Below are positions 1-7,646 of a stretch of 12,380 bases of DNA, piece by piece. The position numbers were made by a program, and so were the translations under genes. The DNA is from Candidatus Omnitrophota bacterium. Lineage in GTDB: Bacteria > Omnitrophota > Gorgyraeia > Gygaellales > Profunditerraquicolaceae. The notes beneath the pieces are model-generated. The model saw only the letters and a program-made list of their open reading frames with translations, was not told the DNA's origin and made no database searches. Each line of letters begins with the position of its first letter. The stretch's first letter is position 1. The stretch is from contig JAUYDQ010000057.1 in NCBI GenBank assembly GCA_030691725.1, positions 1-12,380 on the forward strand, written 5' to 3'.

Positions 1-371
1 ATTTGAGTAGTAAGCCTCTCCTGAACTTGGGGACGTTTTGATAAAATATCTACCACGCGGGCTAACTTACTTAATCCTGTGACGCGGCCTCCTTTAGGGA
101 TAAAAGCAATGTGAGCTTTACCAATAAAGGGGAGGAGGTGGTGTTCACATACTGAATACAACGGAATCCCCTTAAGCAAGATTATCTCTTCGTGTGTCTG
201 GTCTAAAATAACTTCCAGCTCTTTTTGGGGGTCTTGTTTTAACCCTGAGAATATCTCTTCATACATTTCTGCCCCGCGCGCAGGGGTATTTAAAATACCC
301 TTTCTTTTCGGGTCTTCGCCTATTGCCTGTAATATCTCTCTGACTGCTTTTTCGATTTTTCTCTTATCCAT
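1..371 (-). CDS. folE: GTP cyclohydrolase I (FolE), 3' end cut off by window edge
   Basis: GTP cyclohydrolase I converts GTP to 7,8-dihydroneopterin triphosphate plus formate, the first step of folate synthesis, in the cytoplasm. I translated the minus strand from the ATG at 371-369 and obtained 123 codons before the window ends; the family is usually 180-220 residues, so roughly the C-terminal third is missing. Visible family motifs are the N-terminal [16 protein letters not shown] (residues 28-43), [19 protein letters not shown] (74-92) with zinc ligands C75 and H78, and [10 protein letters not shown] (99-108) followed by [12 protein letters not shown] (112-123). The third zinc ligand, a later Cys, lies outside the window. 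The start is supported by GGAGGT three bases upstream of the ATG, a rather tight spacing. The gene starts 11 bp after the mnmE stop, so it is probably cotranscribed with mnmE and folC. Confidence 0.95.
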   Translation of the reverse strand, partial: MDKRKIEKAVREILQAIGEDPKRKGILNTPARGAEMYEEIFSGLKQDPQKELEVILDQTHEEIILLKGIPLYSVCEHHLLPFIGKAHIAFIPKGGRVTGLSKLARVVDILSKRPQVQERLTTQ

Positions 372-382
372 TCTACCTCCAT

Positions 383-1765
383 TTATTTACCGATACAGAA
401 ATCCGAAAATATCTTATCTAATAAATCTTCTGAAAACCTCCTACCCAATATATCGTCCAGGTGTCCTAAGGCGTCCTTGATATCCTGGGCAACAAACTCT
501 AATGATAATTTATTATCCAAGGAATTAAGGGCCTCGGCAATAAGTTTTTGTGTTCTTTTAATTGCCTCAATGTGCCGAAGATTACTGACCATTATCGGCT
601 CAGAATGACTAATCTTACCGTTATAGACTAAGTTTGCAATTGCAGATTCAAGTAAATCTATATTCTTAAGTTTCTTTGCAGATATATTAATTACTTGGTT
701 AAATCTTCTCTGAATCCTGCCTTTTTCGATGTTCTGTTTTAAATCTATTTTATTTATAATTGCGAGAGTATTTTTTCTTTTTATTCTTTTCATGAGGGCC
801 TCATCTTCTTTAGTAAGTCTTTTGCTGCCATCAAATAATAAAATTACTAAATCTGCTAAATCAATATACCTTCTTGAGCGTTGAATCGCTTTCTTTTCTA
901 TTAAATCCCGCGGTTCAATAATACCAGCGGTATCTACGATTATTATGGGGATACCTTTTATGTCGATAATTTCTTCAATCGTATCCCGCGTTGTGCCAGC
1001 AAGTGGTGTAACAATAGAGCGTTCTTGTTTTAAAAGGGCATTTAAAAGCGAGGATTTCCCTACATTGGGTTTACCACAGATTACCGCATTTATACCTTCG
1101 CGAAATATTCTGCCTTGCTTTGAAGTATCGAGAATATCTTTTAATTCATTATTTATGGTGTTTAGTTTTTGTAAGATTTCTTTTGAATTGATATGACTAA
1201 TTTCTTCTTCGGGAAAATCAATATTTGCCTCTAATAGTCCAAGGATATCCAATAAAACCTTCCTGATCTTATTTATCTGAGAAGATAAGGCTCCGCGTAA
1301 TTGTTCAATACTTATCTTTAAAGCGGAATCTGTCTTGGCATGAATGATATCTAAAACTGCTTCAGCCTGTGCTAAATCAATCCTTCCGTTTAAGAATGCG
1401 CGTTTGGTAAATTCTCCGGGCTCAGCCAAGCGGCAGCCATTTTCTAAAACCAAATCTAAAACTTCCCGCAAGGCTAAGATACCTCCATGGCAGTTTATCT
1501 CTATAATATCTTCTTTGGTGTAAGATTTAGGAGCGCGCATTACAGTTAAGATTACCTCATCAATAACTTTTGATCCCGCCGCCACCCATCCGTAATGCGT
1601 AGTATAAGTCTTAAAAGTCGAGGGATTTTTCCTGTCGCGAGAAACAAAAATTCTATCTGCAACAGCTAATGCGTCTTTCCCGCTTATGCGCACAATGCCA
1701 ATACCCGACTCTCCAACTCCTGTAGCAATTGCGGCAATAGTATCATTAATATCGTGCTTAACCAT
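383..1765 (-). CDS. mnmE: tRNA uridine-5-carboxymethylaminomethyl(34) synthesis GTPase MnmE
   Basis: MnmE (TrmE), with MnmG, installs the carboxymethylaminomethyl group at C5 of wobble uridine 34 in tRNAs, using GTP hydrolysis and methylene-tetrahydrofolate. The protein has the N-terminal folate-binding domain ([10 protein letters not shown] near the start, INCHGG around residue 92), a helical domain, an inserted G domain with GKPNVGKSS (about 231-239), TTRD, DTAG (278-281) and NKID (338-341), and the diagnostic C-terminal CIGK with the conserved Cys four residues from the end. An in-frame GTG at 1777 would add four residues, but I prefer the ATG at 1765-1763 because AGGTGA sits 8 bases upstream; this gives 460 residues, typical of the family. 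The start overlaps the folC stop by 8 bp, implying translational coupling. MnmG is not in the window. Confidence 0.96.
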   Translation of the reverse strand: MVKHDINDTIAAIATGVGESGIGIVRISGKDALAVADRIFVSRDRKNPSTFKTYTTHYGWVAAGSKVIDEVILTVMRAPKSYTKEDIIEINCHGGILALREVLDLVLENGCRLAEPGEFTKRAFLNGRIDLAQAEAVLDIIHAKTDSALKISIEQLRGALSSQINKIRKVLLDILGLLEANIDFPEEEISHINSKEILQKLNTINNELKDILDTSKQGRIFREGINAVICGKPNVGKSSLLNALLKQERSIVTPLAGTTRDTIEEIIDIKGIPIIIVDTAGIIEPRDLIEKKAIQRSRRYIDLADLVILLFDGSKRLTKEDEALMKRIKRKNTLAIINKIDLKQNIEKGRIQRRFNQVINISAKKLKNIDLLESAIANLVYNGKISHSEPIMVSNLRHIEAIKRTQKLIAEALNSLDNKLSLEFVAQDIKDALGHLDDILGRRFSEDLLDKIFSDFCIGK

Positions 1766-3086
1766 TTCTGAATTCACCTACCACAAATAACGAACCGCAA
1801 ACCAAAATTAAATCTTCTTTTTTAGCAAGGCACAAAGCTTGTGCCTTTGCTTCTTGCGTATTATCCGTTATATACACTTCTTTGCCATAAAAATATTTAG
1901 CTAATATCTCTGGTTCAGTAGCACGAGGATTATCGGCCTTAGTTAAAATAATCTCGTCTGCTAAATCATAAATTTCATTACATATCCCCTTTACATCTTT
2001 GTCGCTAGAAATGCCTAAGATAAGAATTAATCTTTTATATTTAAAGTTTTCTTTAATCGTTTCTTTTAATGCCCTCATTGAAGCAATGTTTTGTGCACCG
2101 TCTAAGACGATTAAAGGGTTACTAGATACAACATCGCATCTTCCCGGCCAGATGGTATTATAAAGACCATCTCTTATAGCATCGATACCTACATTTATAT
2201 TATGAAATCTTAATGCCTCAATTACTCCCACAGCCACTGTAGCATTTATTAATTGATGTTTTCCTGGAAGTCTTATCTTTAAATTGGGGTATTTACCAAA
2301 TATGCCTCTGACACCAAAGCCGGCTTTCTTTATATCGCAGAATATATCTTTATTGACTTCGTATAGCCTAGACCCCACTTCAAAACAGCGGGTTCTAATA
2401 ACCTGCCCGGCTTCTTCCTCCTGCGGTGCGCTAATTACAACTAATTCTTTATTTTTGATAATTCCTGCTTTCTCAGTAGCAATCTCTTTTAATGTATTAC
2501 CTAACTTTTGTGTGTGTTCATAACTTATGGGAGTTATGGCCGCAGCCAAAGGATTAACTACATTAGTAGCATCTAATCTACCGCCCAATCCGGTCTCTAA
2601 AACTGCAAAATCAACTTTTTTTTCTTTAAAATAAACAAAGGCCAAAGACGTATAAACCTCAAAGAAAGAAAGCGGGCCGTATTCTGAACTTTGATTATAC
2701 TTTTCTATTGCAGGTTTCAGTTGTTTTATTAAATCTACCAATTCATCCTTTGAAATCATGCCTTCAAACTCTAGGTTTGGAGTCTGGAGTTTGGAGTTTG
2801 GAGTTAAAATCCTAATTCTTTCTCTAAAATCTAAAAGGTGCGGAGAAGTGTATAATCCAACTTTATATCCGGCTTGCCTTAACATATAGGCAACAAAAAC
2901 ACAGGTTGAGCCTTTGCCTTTTGTGCCTGCAATGTGCAGGCACCTTAAGCTGCCCTGGGGATTATTTATTGCTGCCAAGAAATTCTTAACCTGTTCTAAT
3001 TTGAGTGATTCTTTATAAGGGTAATCCGGGATATTTTCGTAGTTAATAAAAGACTCTAAGTATTGAATGGTTTCTGGGTAGGTCAT
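1758..3086 (-). CDS. folC: bifunctional folylpolyglutamate synthase / dihydrofolate synthase
   Basis: This Mur-ligase-like ATPase adds glutamate to dihydropteroate and/or to reduced folates. Visible motifs: ATP-binding loop GTKGKGS (54-60), SPHL (81-84) followed by ERIRI, LETGLGGRLDATNV (163-176), and the C-terminal-domain DGAQN (329-333), where most relatives have DGAHN. Length is 442 residues, slightly above the usual 420-430. The excess lies at residues 94-108, right after ERIRI, where relatives have a short loop; that insert is encoded by a heptanucleotide tandem repeat at 2776-2803. The ATG at 3086 gives the expected N-terminus but has no Shine-Dalgarno sequence: repeat DNA directly abuts the start. 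It follows purH with a 97-bp repeat-filled gap and overlaps mnmE by 8 bp. Whether it has both synthase activities or only one cannot be told from sequence. Confidence 0.94.
   Translation of the reverse strand: MTYPETIQYLESFINYENIPDYPYKESLKLEQVKNFLAAINNPQGSLRCLHIAGTKGKGSTCVFVAYMLRQAGYKVGLYTSPHLLDFRERIRILTPNSKLQTPNLEFEGMISKDELVDLIKQLKPAIEKYNQSSEYGPLSFFEVYTSLAFVYFKEKKVDFAVLETGLGGRLDATNVVNPLAAAITPISYEHTQKLGNTLKEIATEKAGIIKNKELVVISAPQEEEAGQVIRTRCFEVGSRLYEVNKDIFCDIKKAGFGVRGIFGKYPNLKIRLPGKHQLINATVAVGVIEALRFHNINVGIDAIRDGLYNTIWPGRCDVVSSNPLIVLDGAQNIASMRALKETIKENFKYKRLILILGISSDKDVKGICNEIYDLADEIILTKADNPRATEPEILAKYFYGKEVYITDNTQEAKAQALCLAKKEDLILVCGSLFVVGEFRNG
2776..2803. repeat. Four 7-bp tandem repeats inside folC
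   Basis: On the plus strand the sequence reads TTTGGAG, TCTGGAG, TTTGGAG, TTTGGAG, followed by TT. On the coding strand the unit is CTCCAAA, with an AACTC core. Because 7 is not a multiple of 3 the array is read in successive frames, giving a low-complexity stretch (LTPNSKLQTPN, residues 94-104) in a loop of FolC. It keeps the reading frame. Confidence 0.85.
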
Positions 3087-3090
3087 TTTT

Positions 3091-3186
3091 AGTAACTAGT
3101 AAGTTAGTAACTTGTAACTAGTAATTAGCACAAAAATTCATTATTAGTTACGAGTTACTAGTTACGAGATTACGAGTTACTAATTA
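3091..3186. repeat. Inverted clusters of degenerate heptamers between purH and folC
   Basis: Two clusters of 7- to 8-bp units related to GTAACTA/GTAACTC face each other: 3091-3128 in one orientation and about 3143-3186 in the other, separated by a 14-bp unrelated spacer. Together they form a long imperfect inverted repeat that could fold as a hairpin in the purH-folC transcript. The array overlaps the purH stop codon (3184-3186) at one end and comes within 4 bp of the folC ATG at the other, leaving no Shine-Dalgarno sequence for folC. Confidence 0.8.
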
Positions 3187-4740
3187 ATGTTTGAAGTGCC
3201 TGATTCCTGTGAAGACCATTGCGATTTTATATTTATCGCAAGCCTTGATTATCTCGGCGTCGGATATTGAACCGCCGGGCTGGATTATGGCTTTTACGCC
3301 TGCTTTCGCTGCTTCTATAACGGCATCGGCTTTTGGAAAAAATGCATCAGAGGCTAAATAAGAATTTTTGCTTAAAGACCCTGCTTTAATCTTGGCAATC
3401 TTTACTGAGTCGACTCTAGACATCTGGCCTGCACCGATACCCACCGTCTTTGTACCGCACGTTAAAACAATTGCATTGGATTTAACGTGTTTAGCTACTT
3501 TCCAGCCGAAAATAAGACTCTCTAATTCTTTTTTGGTCGGCTTCTTAATGGTAGCCACCTTAAGATTATTTATATCCAATGTTACTAAATCTTTATCCTG
3601 AAGCAGCAGCCCGCCGCTTACGCGTTTCAATTCAGGCTCATCTATCGGCTCAATATCATCCAGCTCCAATAAACGCAAGTTCTTTTTATCTTTAAACAAA
3701 CCCTCTACCTCTTTATCAAAACCCGGGGCAATAATACACTCTAAAAAACCGCATCTAGCAATAACTTTAGCTGTTTTAAAGTCAACTTTTCTGTTCAATG
3801 CCACTATACCGCCGAATGCAGAAAGCGGGTCGCATTTATAGGCAGCGATAAAAGCTTTATCCAAAGTCTCATCTTCTGCCACGCCGCATGGGTTGTTGTG
3901 TTTTACAATCACTACAGCAGGCTTGCTAAATTCCCGCACTAATTCGTAAGCACTATTTAAGTCTAAAATATTATTGAAAGACAATTCTTTTCCCTGTAAC
4001 TGCTTTAGATTTATCAAGCCGCGGGTCTTGCCTCTTTCTTTATAAAATGCCGCTTTCTGATGAGGATTTTCACCGTATCTTAAATCCTGGATTTTTTCAA
4101 AAGATAAATTCAATTCTTGCGGGGATCCTGATGATTCCGTCTGGGTCTTAAAATAATTTTTTAAATAATTATGTATGGTGTTGTCATAACGGCAGGTCAA
4201 GGCAAAAACCTCTATAGCAAGCTCACGCATTAAACCACCGGATAAAGCACCGTTATTTTTCTTCAATTCATCAATAACCCGGTTGTAGTAGCGCGCATCG
4301 CATATAACCGCTACATCCTTATGATTCTTGGCAGCAGAACGTAACATAGAAGGCCCGCCGATATCAATATTTTCAATCACCTCTTCTATTGTAACGTTTG
4401 GTTTTTGCGTTGTTTTCTCGAATGGATAAAGATTTACTACCACCATATCGATAAGGCCGATATCATGTTCCTTCAGGCTTTGCATGTGTTTGGGATTGTC
4501 TCTTAAGGCAAGTAATCCGCCGTGTATCTTGGGATGTAAAGTCTTCACCCTGCCATCAAGCATCTCAGGAAAGCCCGTATATTCAGATACTTCTTTTACC
4601 TGTATATTATTATCCCTTAGTAATTTTGCTGTTCCGCCTGTAGAAAGAATCTCCACTCCCAATTTGTTCAGTTCTCTAGCAAAATCCACTAGCCCTGTCT
4701 TGTCCGATACACTGATGAGTGCGCGTCTTACTTTAACCAT
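3184..4740 (-). CDS. purH: bifunctional AICAR formyltransferase / IMP cyclohydrolase
   Basis: PurH carries out the last two steps of de novo IMP synthesis: formyl transfer from 10-formyl-THF to AICAR, then ring closure. At 518 residues it is full length. The N-terminal MGS-like cyclohydrolase domain begins RRALISVSDKTGLVDFA and contains LSTGGTAKLL (32-41) and DGRVKTLHPKIHGG (62-75). The transformylase domain shows DLRYGENPHQKAAFY (219-233), the catalytic KHNNPCG (K280, H281), CDPLSAFGG (303-311) and the terminal PGGSISD...MVFTGIRHFKH. The ATG at 4740 is supported by AAGGAGGA about 9-10 bases upstream. It starts 21 bp after the stop of the YchF-derived gene, so cotranscription from 7582 is likely. 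Supply of THF by FolC/FolE in the same run of genes is a sensible pairing. Confidence 0.97.
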   Translation of the reverse strand: MVKVRRALISVSDKTGLVDFARELNKLGVEILSTGGTAKLLRDNNIQVKEVSEYTGFPEMLDGRVKTLHPKIHGGLLALRDNPKHMQSLKEHDIGLIDMVVVNLYPFEKTTQKPNVTIEEVIENIDIGGPSMLRSAAKNHKDVAVICDARYYNRVIDELKKNNGALSGGLMRELAIEVFALTCRYDNTIHNYLKNYFKTQTESSGSPQELNLSFEKIQDLRYGENPHQKAAFYKERGKTRGLINLKQLQGKELSFNNILDLNSAYELVREFSKPAVVIVKHNNPCGVAEDETLDKAFIAAYKCDPLSAFGGIVALNRKVDFKTAKVIARCGFLECIIAPGFDKEVEGLFKDKKNLRLLELDDIEPIDEPELKRVSGGLLLQDKDLVTLDINNLKVATIKKPTKKELESLIFGWKVAKHVKSNAIVLTCGTKTVGIGAGQMSRVDSVKIAKIKAGSLSKNSYLASDAFFPKADAVIEAAKAGVKAIIQPGGSISDAEIIKACDKYKIAMVFTGIRHFKH

Positions 4741-4761
4741 ATCAACTCTTCCTCCTTAAAA

Positions 4762-5463
4762 TTATTTATTGAAACGAAAATTAACCAAATCCGCGTCTTG
4801 CATCACGTAATCTTTCTGCTCTAAACGCATCTTCCCTTGTTGTTTAGCCTGGGCCTCACCGCCTGCCTGGATAAAGTCGGCAAAACCGATAATTTCTGCG
4901 CGGATAAAGCCCCTTTGGATATCAGAATGTATTGCTCCAGAGGCCTCCCAGGCAGTAGCACCCTGTCGAATCAGCCAGGCACGCGTCTCTTTATCGCCAG
5001 TGGTAAAAAAACTGATAAAGCCGCTCTCCTTCAACGCTCTCGATAATAAATTAGCTGTGTCTGCCAATTCCTCTTTTTGCGCTACTATAATTGGCCTGTT
5101 AGTCAATAAGCCGTAGCGCGATAACGCCTGTTTCTCTTCCTCAGTCAACCCCGCTTTAAAAATAAACTCTTCTTTTTCTAAAGCGACTTTTAATTTGTTC
5201 AATAATATTTTTTCCTGTTCTTCTTCGGCGCGGCTCAGGCGCGTTTCTACAAACTCTAGGTCTTTTAAAATTAGGTCTGTGCACGTGTCACTCAACACCA
5301 AGACCGCATCCGCCTCTAAGGCTGCGTCCTCGCCCGCTAAATCCACCTGGACATATGTCTTTTTTTTGGCCTTGGTTATCTTATCTACCTCATCAAGGCG
5401 GCTGTCCTTGATGTTGTGTTTACCGAGAACGATATCGGGAATAGAAAATACGGCTATCTTCAT
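4762..5463 (-). CDS. YchF-derived protein with C-terminal DUF933 (TGS-like) domain, GTPase core lost
   Basis: The C-terminal third (about 149-233) is clearly the YchF/OLA1 C-terminal domain: SFFTTGDKETRAWLIRQG, GAIHSDIQRGFIRAEII, DFIQAGGEAQAKQQGK and LEQKDYVMQDADLVNFRF. The rest is a shrunken YchF: the N-terminus MKIAVFSIPDI...LGK echoes the YchF P-loop start but lacks GKS/T; DSRLDEVDKI plus VDLAGE (39-44) resemble the later G-domain segment; DLEFVETRLSR (68-78) starts the helical arm; and LTNRPIIVAQKEE (120-132) sits where YchF has its NxxE base-specificity motif, here QKEE. Length is 233 residues against about 360 for YchF. These losses should abolish nucleotide binding. It starts 7 bp after the EF-G-like stop, with AGGAAG about 12 bases upstream. 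A ribosome-linked role is inferred from YchF and from the neighbour; no enzyme activity can be assigned. Confidence 0.85.
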   Translation of the reverse strand: MKIAVFSIPDIVLGKHNIKDSRLDEVDKITKAKKKTYVQVDLAGEDAALEADAVLVLSDTCTDLILKDLEFVETRLSRAEEEQEKILLNKLKVALEKEEFIFKAGLTEEEKQALSRYGLLTNRPIIVAQKEELADTANLLSRALKESGFISFFTTGDKETRAWLIRQGATAWEASGAIHSDIQRGFIRAEIIGFADFIQAGGEAQAKQQGKMRLEQKDYVMQDADLVNFRFNK

Positions 5464-5470
5464 TATTTAA

Positions 5471-7429
5471 TTATTCTTCCTGCTCTTGTTTCTTGGCGGC
5501 TTGGTATTGATTTATAATATTCAAAGCGGTCTTATGAGGAACCTCTTCGTAATGCGAATAGCGCATAGTATACATCCCTCTTCCGCCGGTGATTGAACGC
5601 AGGTCATTGGCATAGGTAAACATCTCAGACAAAGGAACCTGGGCCTTTAAAACCTGGCTTCTGCCTCTAACTTCCATGCCCATAATCCGGCCGCGCCGGG
5701 AATTGATGTCTCCGGTTATCCCGCCTAAAGACTCCTCAGGGATGACAACCTCCACATCCATAATCGGCTCTAAAAGCACCGGCCCGGCAGCCATGACTGC
5801 TTTTCTTAAAGCCATAGAGCCGGCAATCTGAAAGGCCATATCCGAAGAGTCGACTTCGTGGTAAGAACCGTCCACTAGTCGCACGCACATATCCACTATC
5901 GGATAGCCCGCTACCGCCCCCTCTAAACAGGCCTGCACTACGCCCTTTTCCACTGAAGGAATGAAATTTCTGGGGATAGCCCCGCCGAAAATCTTATCAA
6001 TAAATTCAACTCCCTTACCCCTCTCTAAAGGCCCTACCTCAATCCAACAGTCGCCGTATTGGCCGCGTCCGCCGGACTGGCGTTTAAACTTACCCTGTAC
6101 TTTGACGCTCTTGGTAATAGTCTCTTTATAAGAAACTTTGGGAGTGCCTAATTCCACCTCTACATTGAATCTTTTCTTCAAGCGAACAATCATCACGCTT
6201 AAATGTTGATCACCCAAACCGGAAATAATCATCTCCTTGGTCTGCGGATCATGTGTTACCTTAAATGTGGGGTCTTCGGAAGCCAGCTTACTAAGGGCAC
6301 CAGAAATTTTATCTTCATCCTGGCGCGATTTTGGCTTTACCGAGGCGGATATAGCGGGTTCGGGGAAAACAAGGGGGTCAAACAAAATCTGGTCTTTTTC
6401 TTCGCAAAGTGAATCCGAAGTCACCGTCTCTTTTAACTTGGCGATAGCCACAATATCGCCGCAAGAGGCGGCGTCAATACCCCTCTGTTCTTTACCCTGT
6501 AAAAGATAAATTTGGCCGATTCTCTCCTTTGTTCTTTTATTCGCGTTATAAAATCCCGTATTCGATAACAATGCTCCGGAAAAAACACGCAATAAACTAA
6601 GCTGCCCTACGTAAGGGTCAGATATACTTTTAAATACAAACGCGCTGAAAGGCCCGTCCTCCTTAAAGATAATCTCTTTTTTAACCTCAGTGTTCTTGGG
6701 GTCGGGGGCTTCTACCTTTTGTCTCTCAATAGGAGAGGGGCAATAAGCAATAATGTCATTTAATAATTCCTCTATGCCCTTTTCATTCATAGCCGAACCT
6801 GACACCACAGGGAATATATTACGTTTGATTACTGCCTGGCGTAAGCCGCGGCTTAATTCTTCGGTAGTCAGTTTTGTGCCTTCAAGATATTTCTCCAGAA
6901 GCTTATCGTCGCTTTCTGCAATAGTCTCAATTAAATCCGAGGCATCTAAAGAGGTAATGGTTACTGCTTTTTTAGAAAGCCTGTCTTTTATATTTGTCAG
7001 GGCTTTATTGGCATCCATGCCTTCTTTATCCAGTTTATTTATAAATATGATACCGGGCAAATTTGCTTCTTCTAAAAGCTGCCAGGCTCGCTCAGTGCCT
7101 ACTTCTACGCCCGCTGTAGCATCCACAACTATAACTGCACTATCTACAGCGCGTATGCCTGAGACCACCTCTCCGAAAAAATCCGCGTAACCGGGTGTAT
7201 CTATAATCTGAATCCGGTAATCTTTATAGTCGCAATACAAGAAGCTTGAATTGATAGAGTTTTTTCTTTCTATCTCATCAAAGCTATAATCGCTAACGGT
7301 AGTACCATCGGCAATTGTGCCTTTTCTGGTAATAGCTTTACAGAAATAAAGCAGGTTCTCCGAAAGCGTGGTTTTTCCTGACTGAGCATGACCCAGAAGA
7401 ATAAAGTTTCTTTTGTTCTGAACATCCAT
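5471..7429 (-). CDS. elongation factor G-like GTPase (EF-G2 / FusA2 type)
   Basis: This is an EF-G paralog of the shorter EF-G2 type, 652 residues, lacking room for the G' insertion. The G domain has GHAQSGKTT (13-21), a non-canonical switch I reading FDEIERKNSINSS, DTPGYADF (77-84; canonical EF-G has DTPGHVDF) and NKLDKE (131-136). Domain IV starts at SGGRGQYGD and keeps DGSYHEVDSSDMAF, including the His equivalent to E. coli H583 at its tip. Domain V is complete (GGITGDINSRRGRIMGM, then SITGGRGMYTM). An in-frame TTG at 7456 would add nine residues, but the ATG at 7429 is preferred: AAGGGG lies about 8 bases upstream and the TTG falls inside a hairpin arm. It is the first gene of the operon. 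Canonical fusA is presumably elsewhere; the specific role (translocation, recycling or regulation) is unknown. Confidence 0.9.
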   Translation of the reverse strand: MDVQNKRNFILLGHAQSGKTTLSENLLYFCKAITRKGTIADGTTVSDYSFDEIERKNSINSSFLYCDYKDYRIQIIDTPGYADFFGEVVSGIRAVDSAVIVVDATAGVEVGTERAWQLLEEANLPGIIFINKLDKEGMDANKALTNIKDRLSKKAVTITSLDASDLIETIAESDDKLLEKYLEGTKLTTEELSRGLRQAVIKRNIFPVVSGSAMNEKGIEELLNDIIAYCPSPIERQKVEAPDPKNTEVKKEIIFKEDGPFSAFVFKSISDPYVGQLSLLRVFSGALLSNTGFYNANKRTKERIGQIYLLQGKEQRGIDAASCGDIVAIAKLKETVTSDSLCEEKDQILFDPLVFPEPAISASVKPKSRQDEDKISGALSKLASEDPTFKVTHDPQTKEMIISGLGDQHLSVMIVRLKKRFNVEVELGTPKVSYKETITKSVKVQGKFKRQSGGRGQYGDCWIEVGPLERGKGVEFIDKIFGGAIPRNFIPSVEKGVVQACLEGAVAGYPIVDMCVRLVDGSYHEVDSSDMAFQIAGSMALRKAVMAAGPVLLEPIMDVEVVIPEESLGGITGDINSRRGRIMGMEVRGRSQVLKAQVPLSEMFTYANDLRSITGGRGMYTMRYSHYEEVPHKTALNIINQYQAAKKQEQEE

Positions 7430-7450
7430 AATAAATACCCCTTTTGCTCT

Positions 7451-7501
7451 AATCAAGAAAATCGCTTCAGGCAGATAACCTTAAGGTGCGATTTTCTGAT
7501 T
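7451..7501 (-). promoter_or_regulatory. Leader hairpin just upstream of the EF-G-like gene
   Basis: Arms AATCAGAAAATCGC (7501-7488) and GCGATTTTCTTGATT (7465-7451), read on the minus strand, pair over 14 bp with one bulged base; the loop is 22 nt and contains the palindrome ACCTTAAGGT. No U-run follows, so it is not an intrinsic terminator. It ends about 8 nt before the AAGGGG ribosome-binding site, a position suited to controlling translation. No known riboswitch class is recognised. Confidence 0.6.
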
Positions 7502-7553
7502 GGTTTCAAGAAAGTGCTTTATACTTTCCTACACCATAAAATAAGGAAGTTAT

Positions 7554-7582
7554 ATTATATAATACTAGCGATAACGGGTCAA
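7554..7582 (-). promoter_or_regulatory. Sigma70-type promoter of the EF-G2 / purH / folC operon
   Basis: On the minus strand TTGACC (7582-7577), a 17-bp spacer and a perfect TATAAT (7559-7554). The predicted start near 7547 leaves a leader of roughly 118 nt before the ATG at 7429. There is no other comparably strong promoter between this site and folE. Confidence 0.75.
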
Positions 7583-7646
7583 GAATAAAAAGCAGGAATT
7601 ATTAGTTATTGGTTTGGGTAGTACATAAAAATATAGAACGGAGGAA

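Noticed and set aside
1763..1777. GTG start for mnmE at 1777
   Set aside because: It has no Shine-Dalgarno; the ATG at 1765 has AGGTGA 8 bases upstream and gives the normal N-terminus.
3091..3186. CRISPR array
   Set aside because: Units are only 7-8 bp, with no unique spacers of regular length and no cas genes nearby.
6753..7190. A 145-codon open frame on the plus strand opposite the EF-G-like gene
   Set aside because: It is antisense to a well-conserved coding region, has no recognisable motif or ribosome-binding site, and is best explained as a shadow of the opposite strand.
7427..7456. TTG start for the EF-G-like gene at 7456
   Set aside because: It falls in a hairpin arm and adds residues not seen in the family; the ATG at 7429 has AAGGGG suitably placed.
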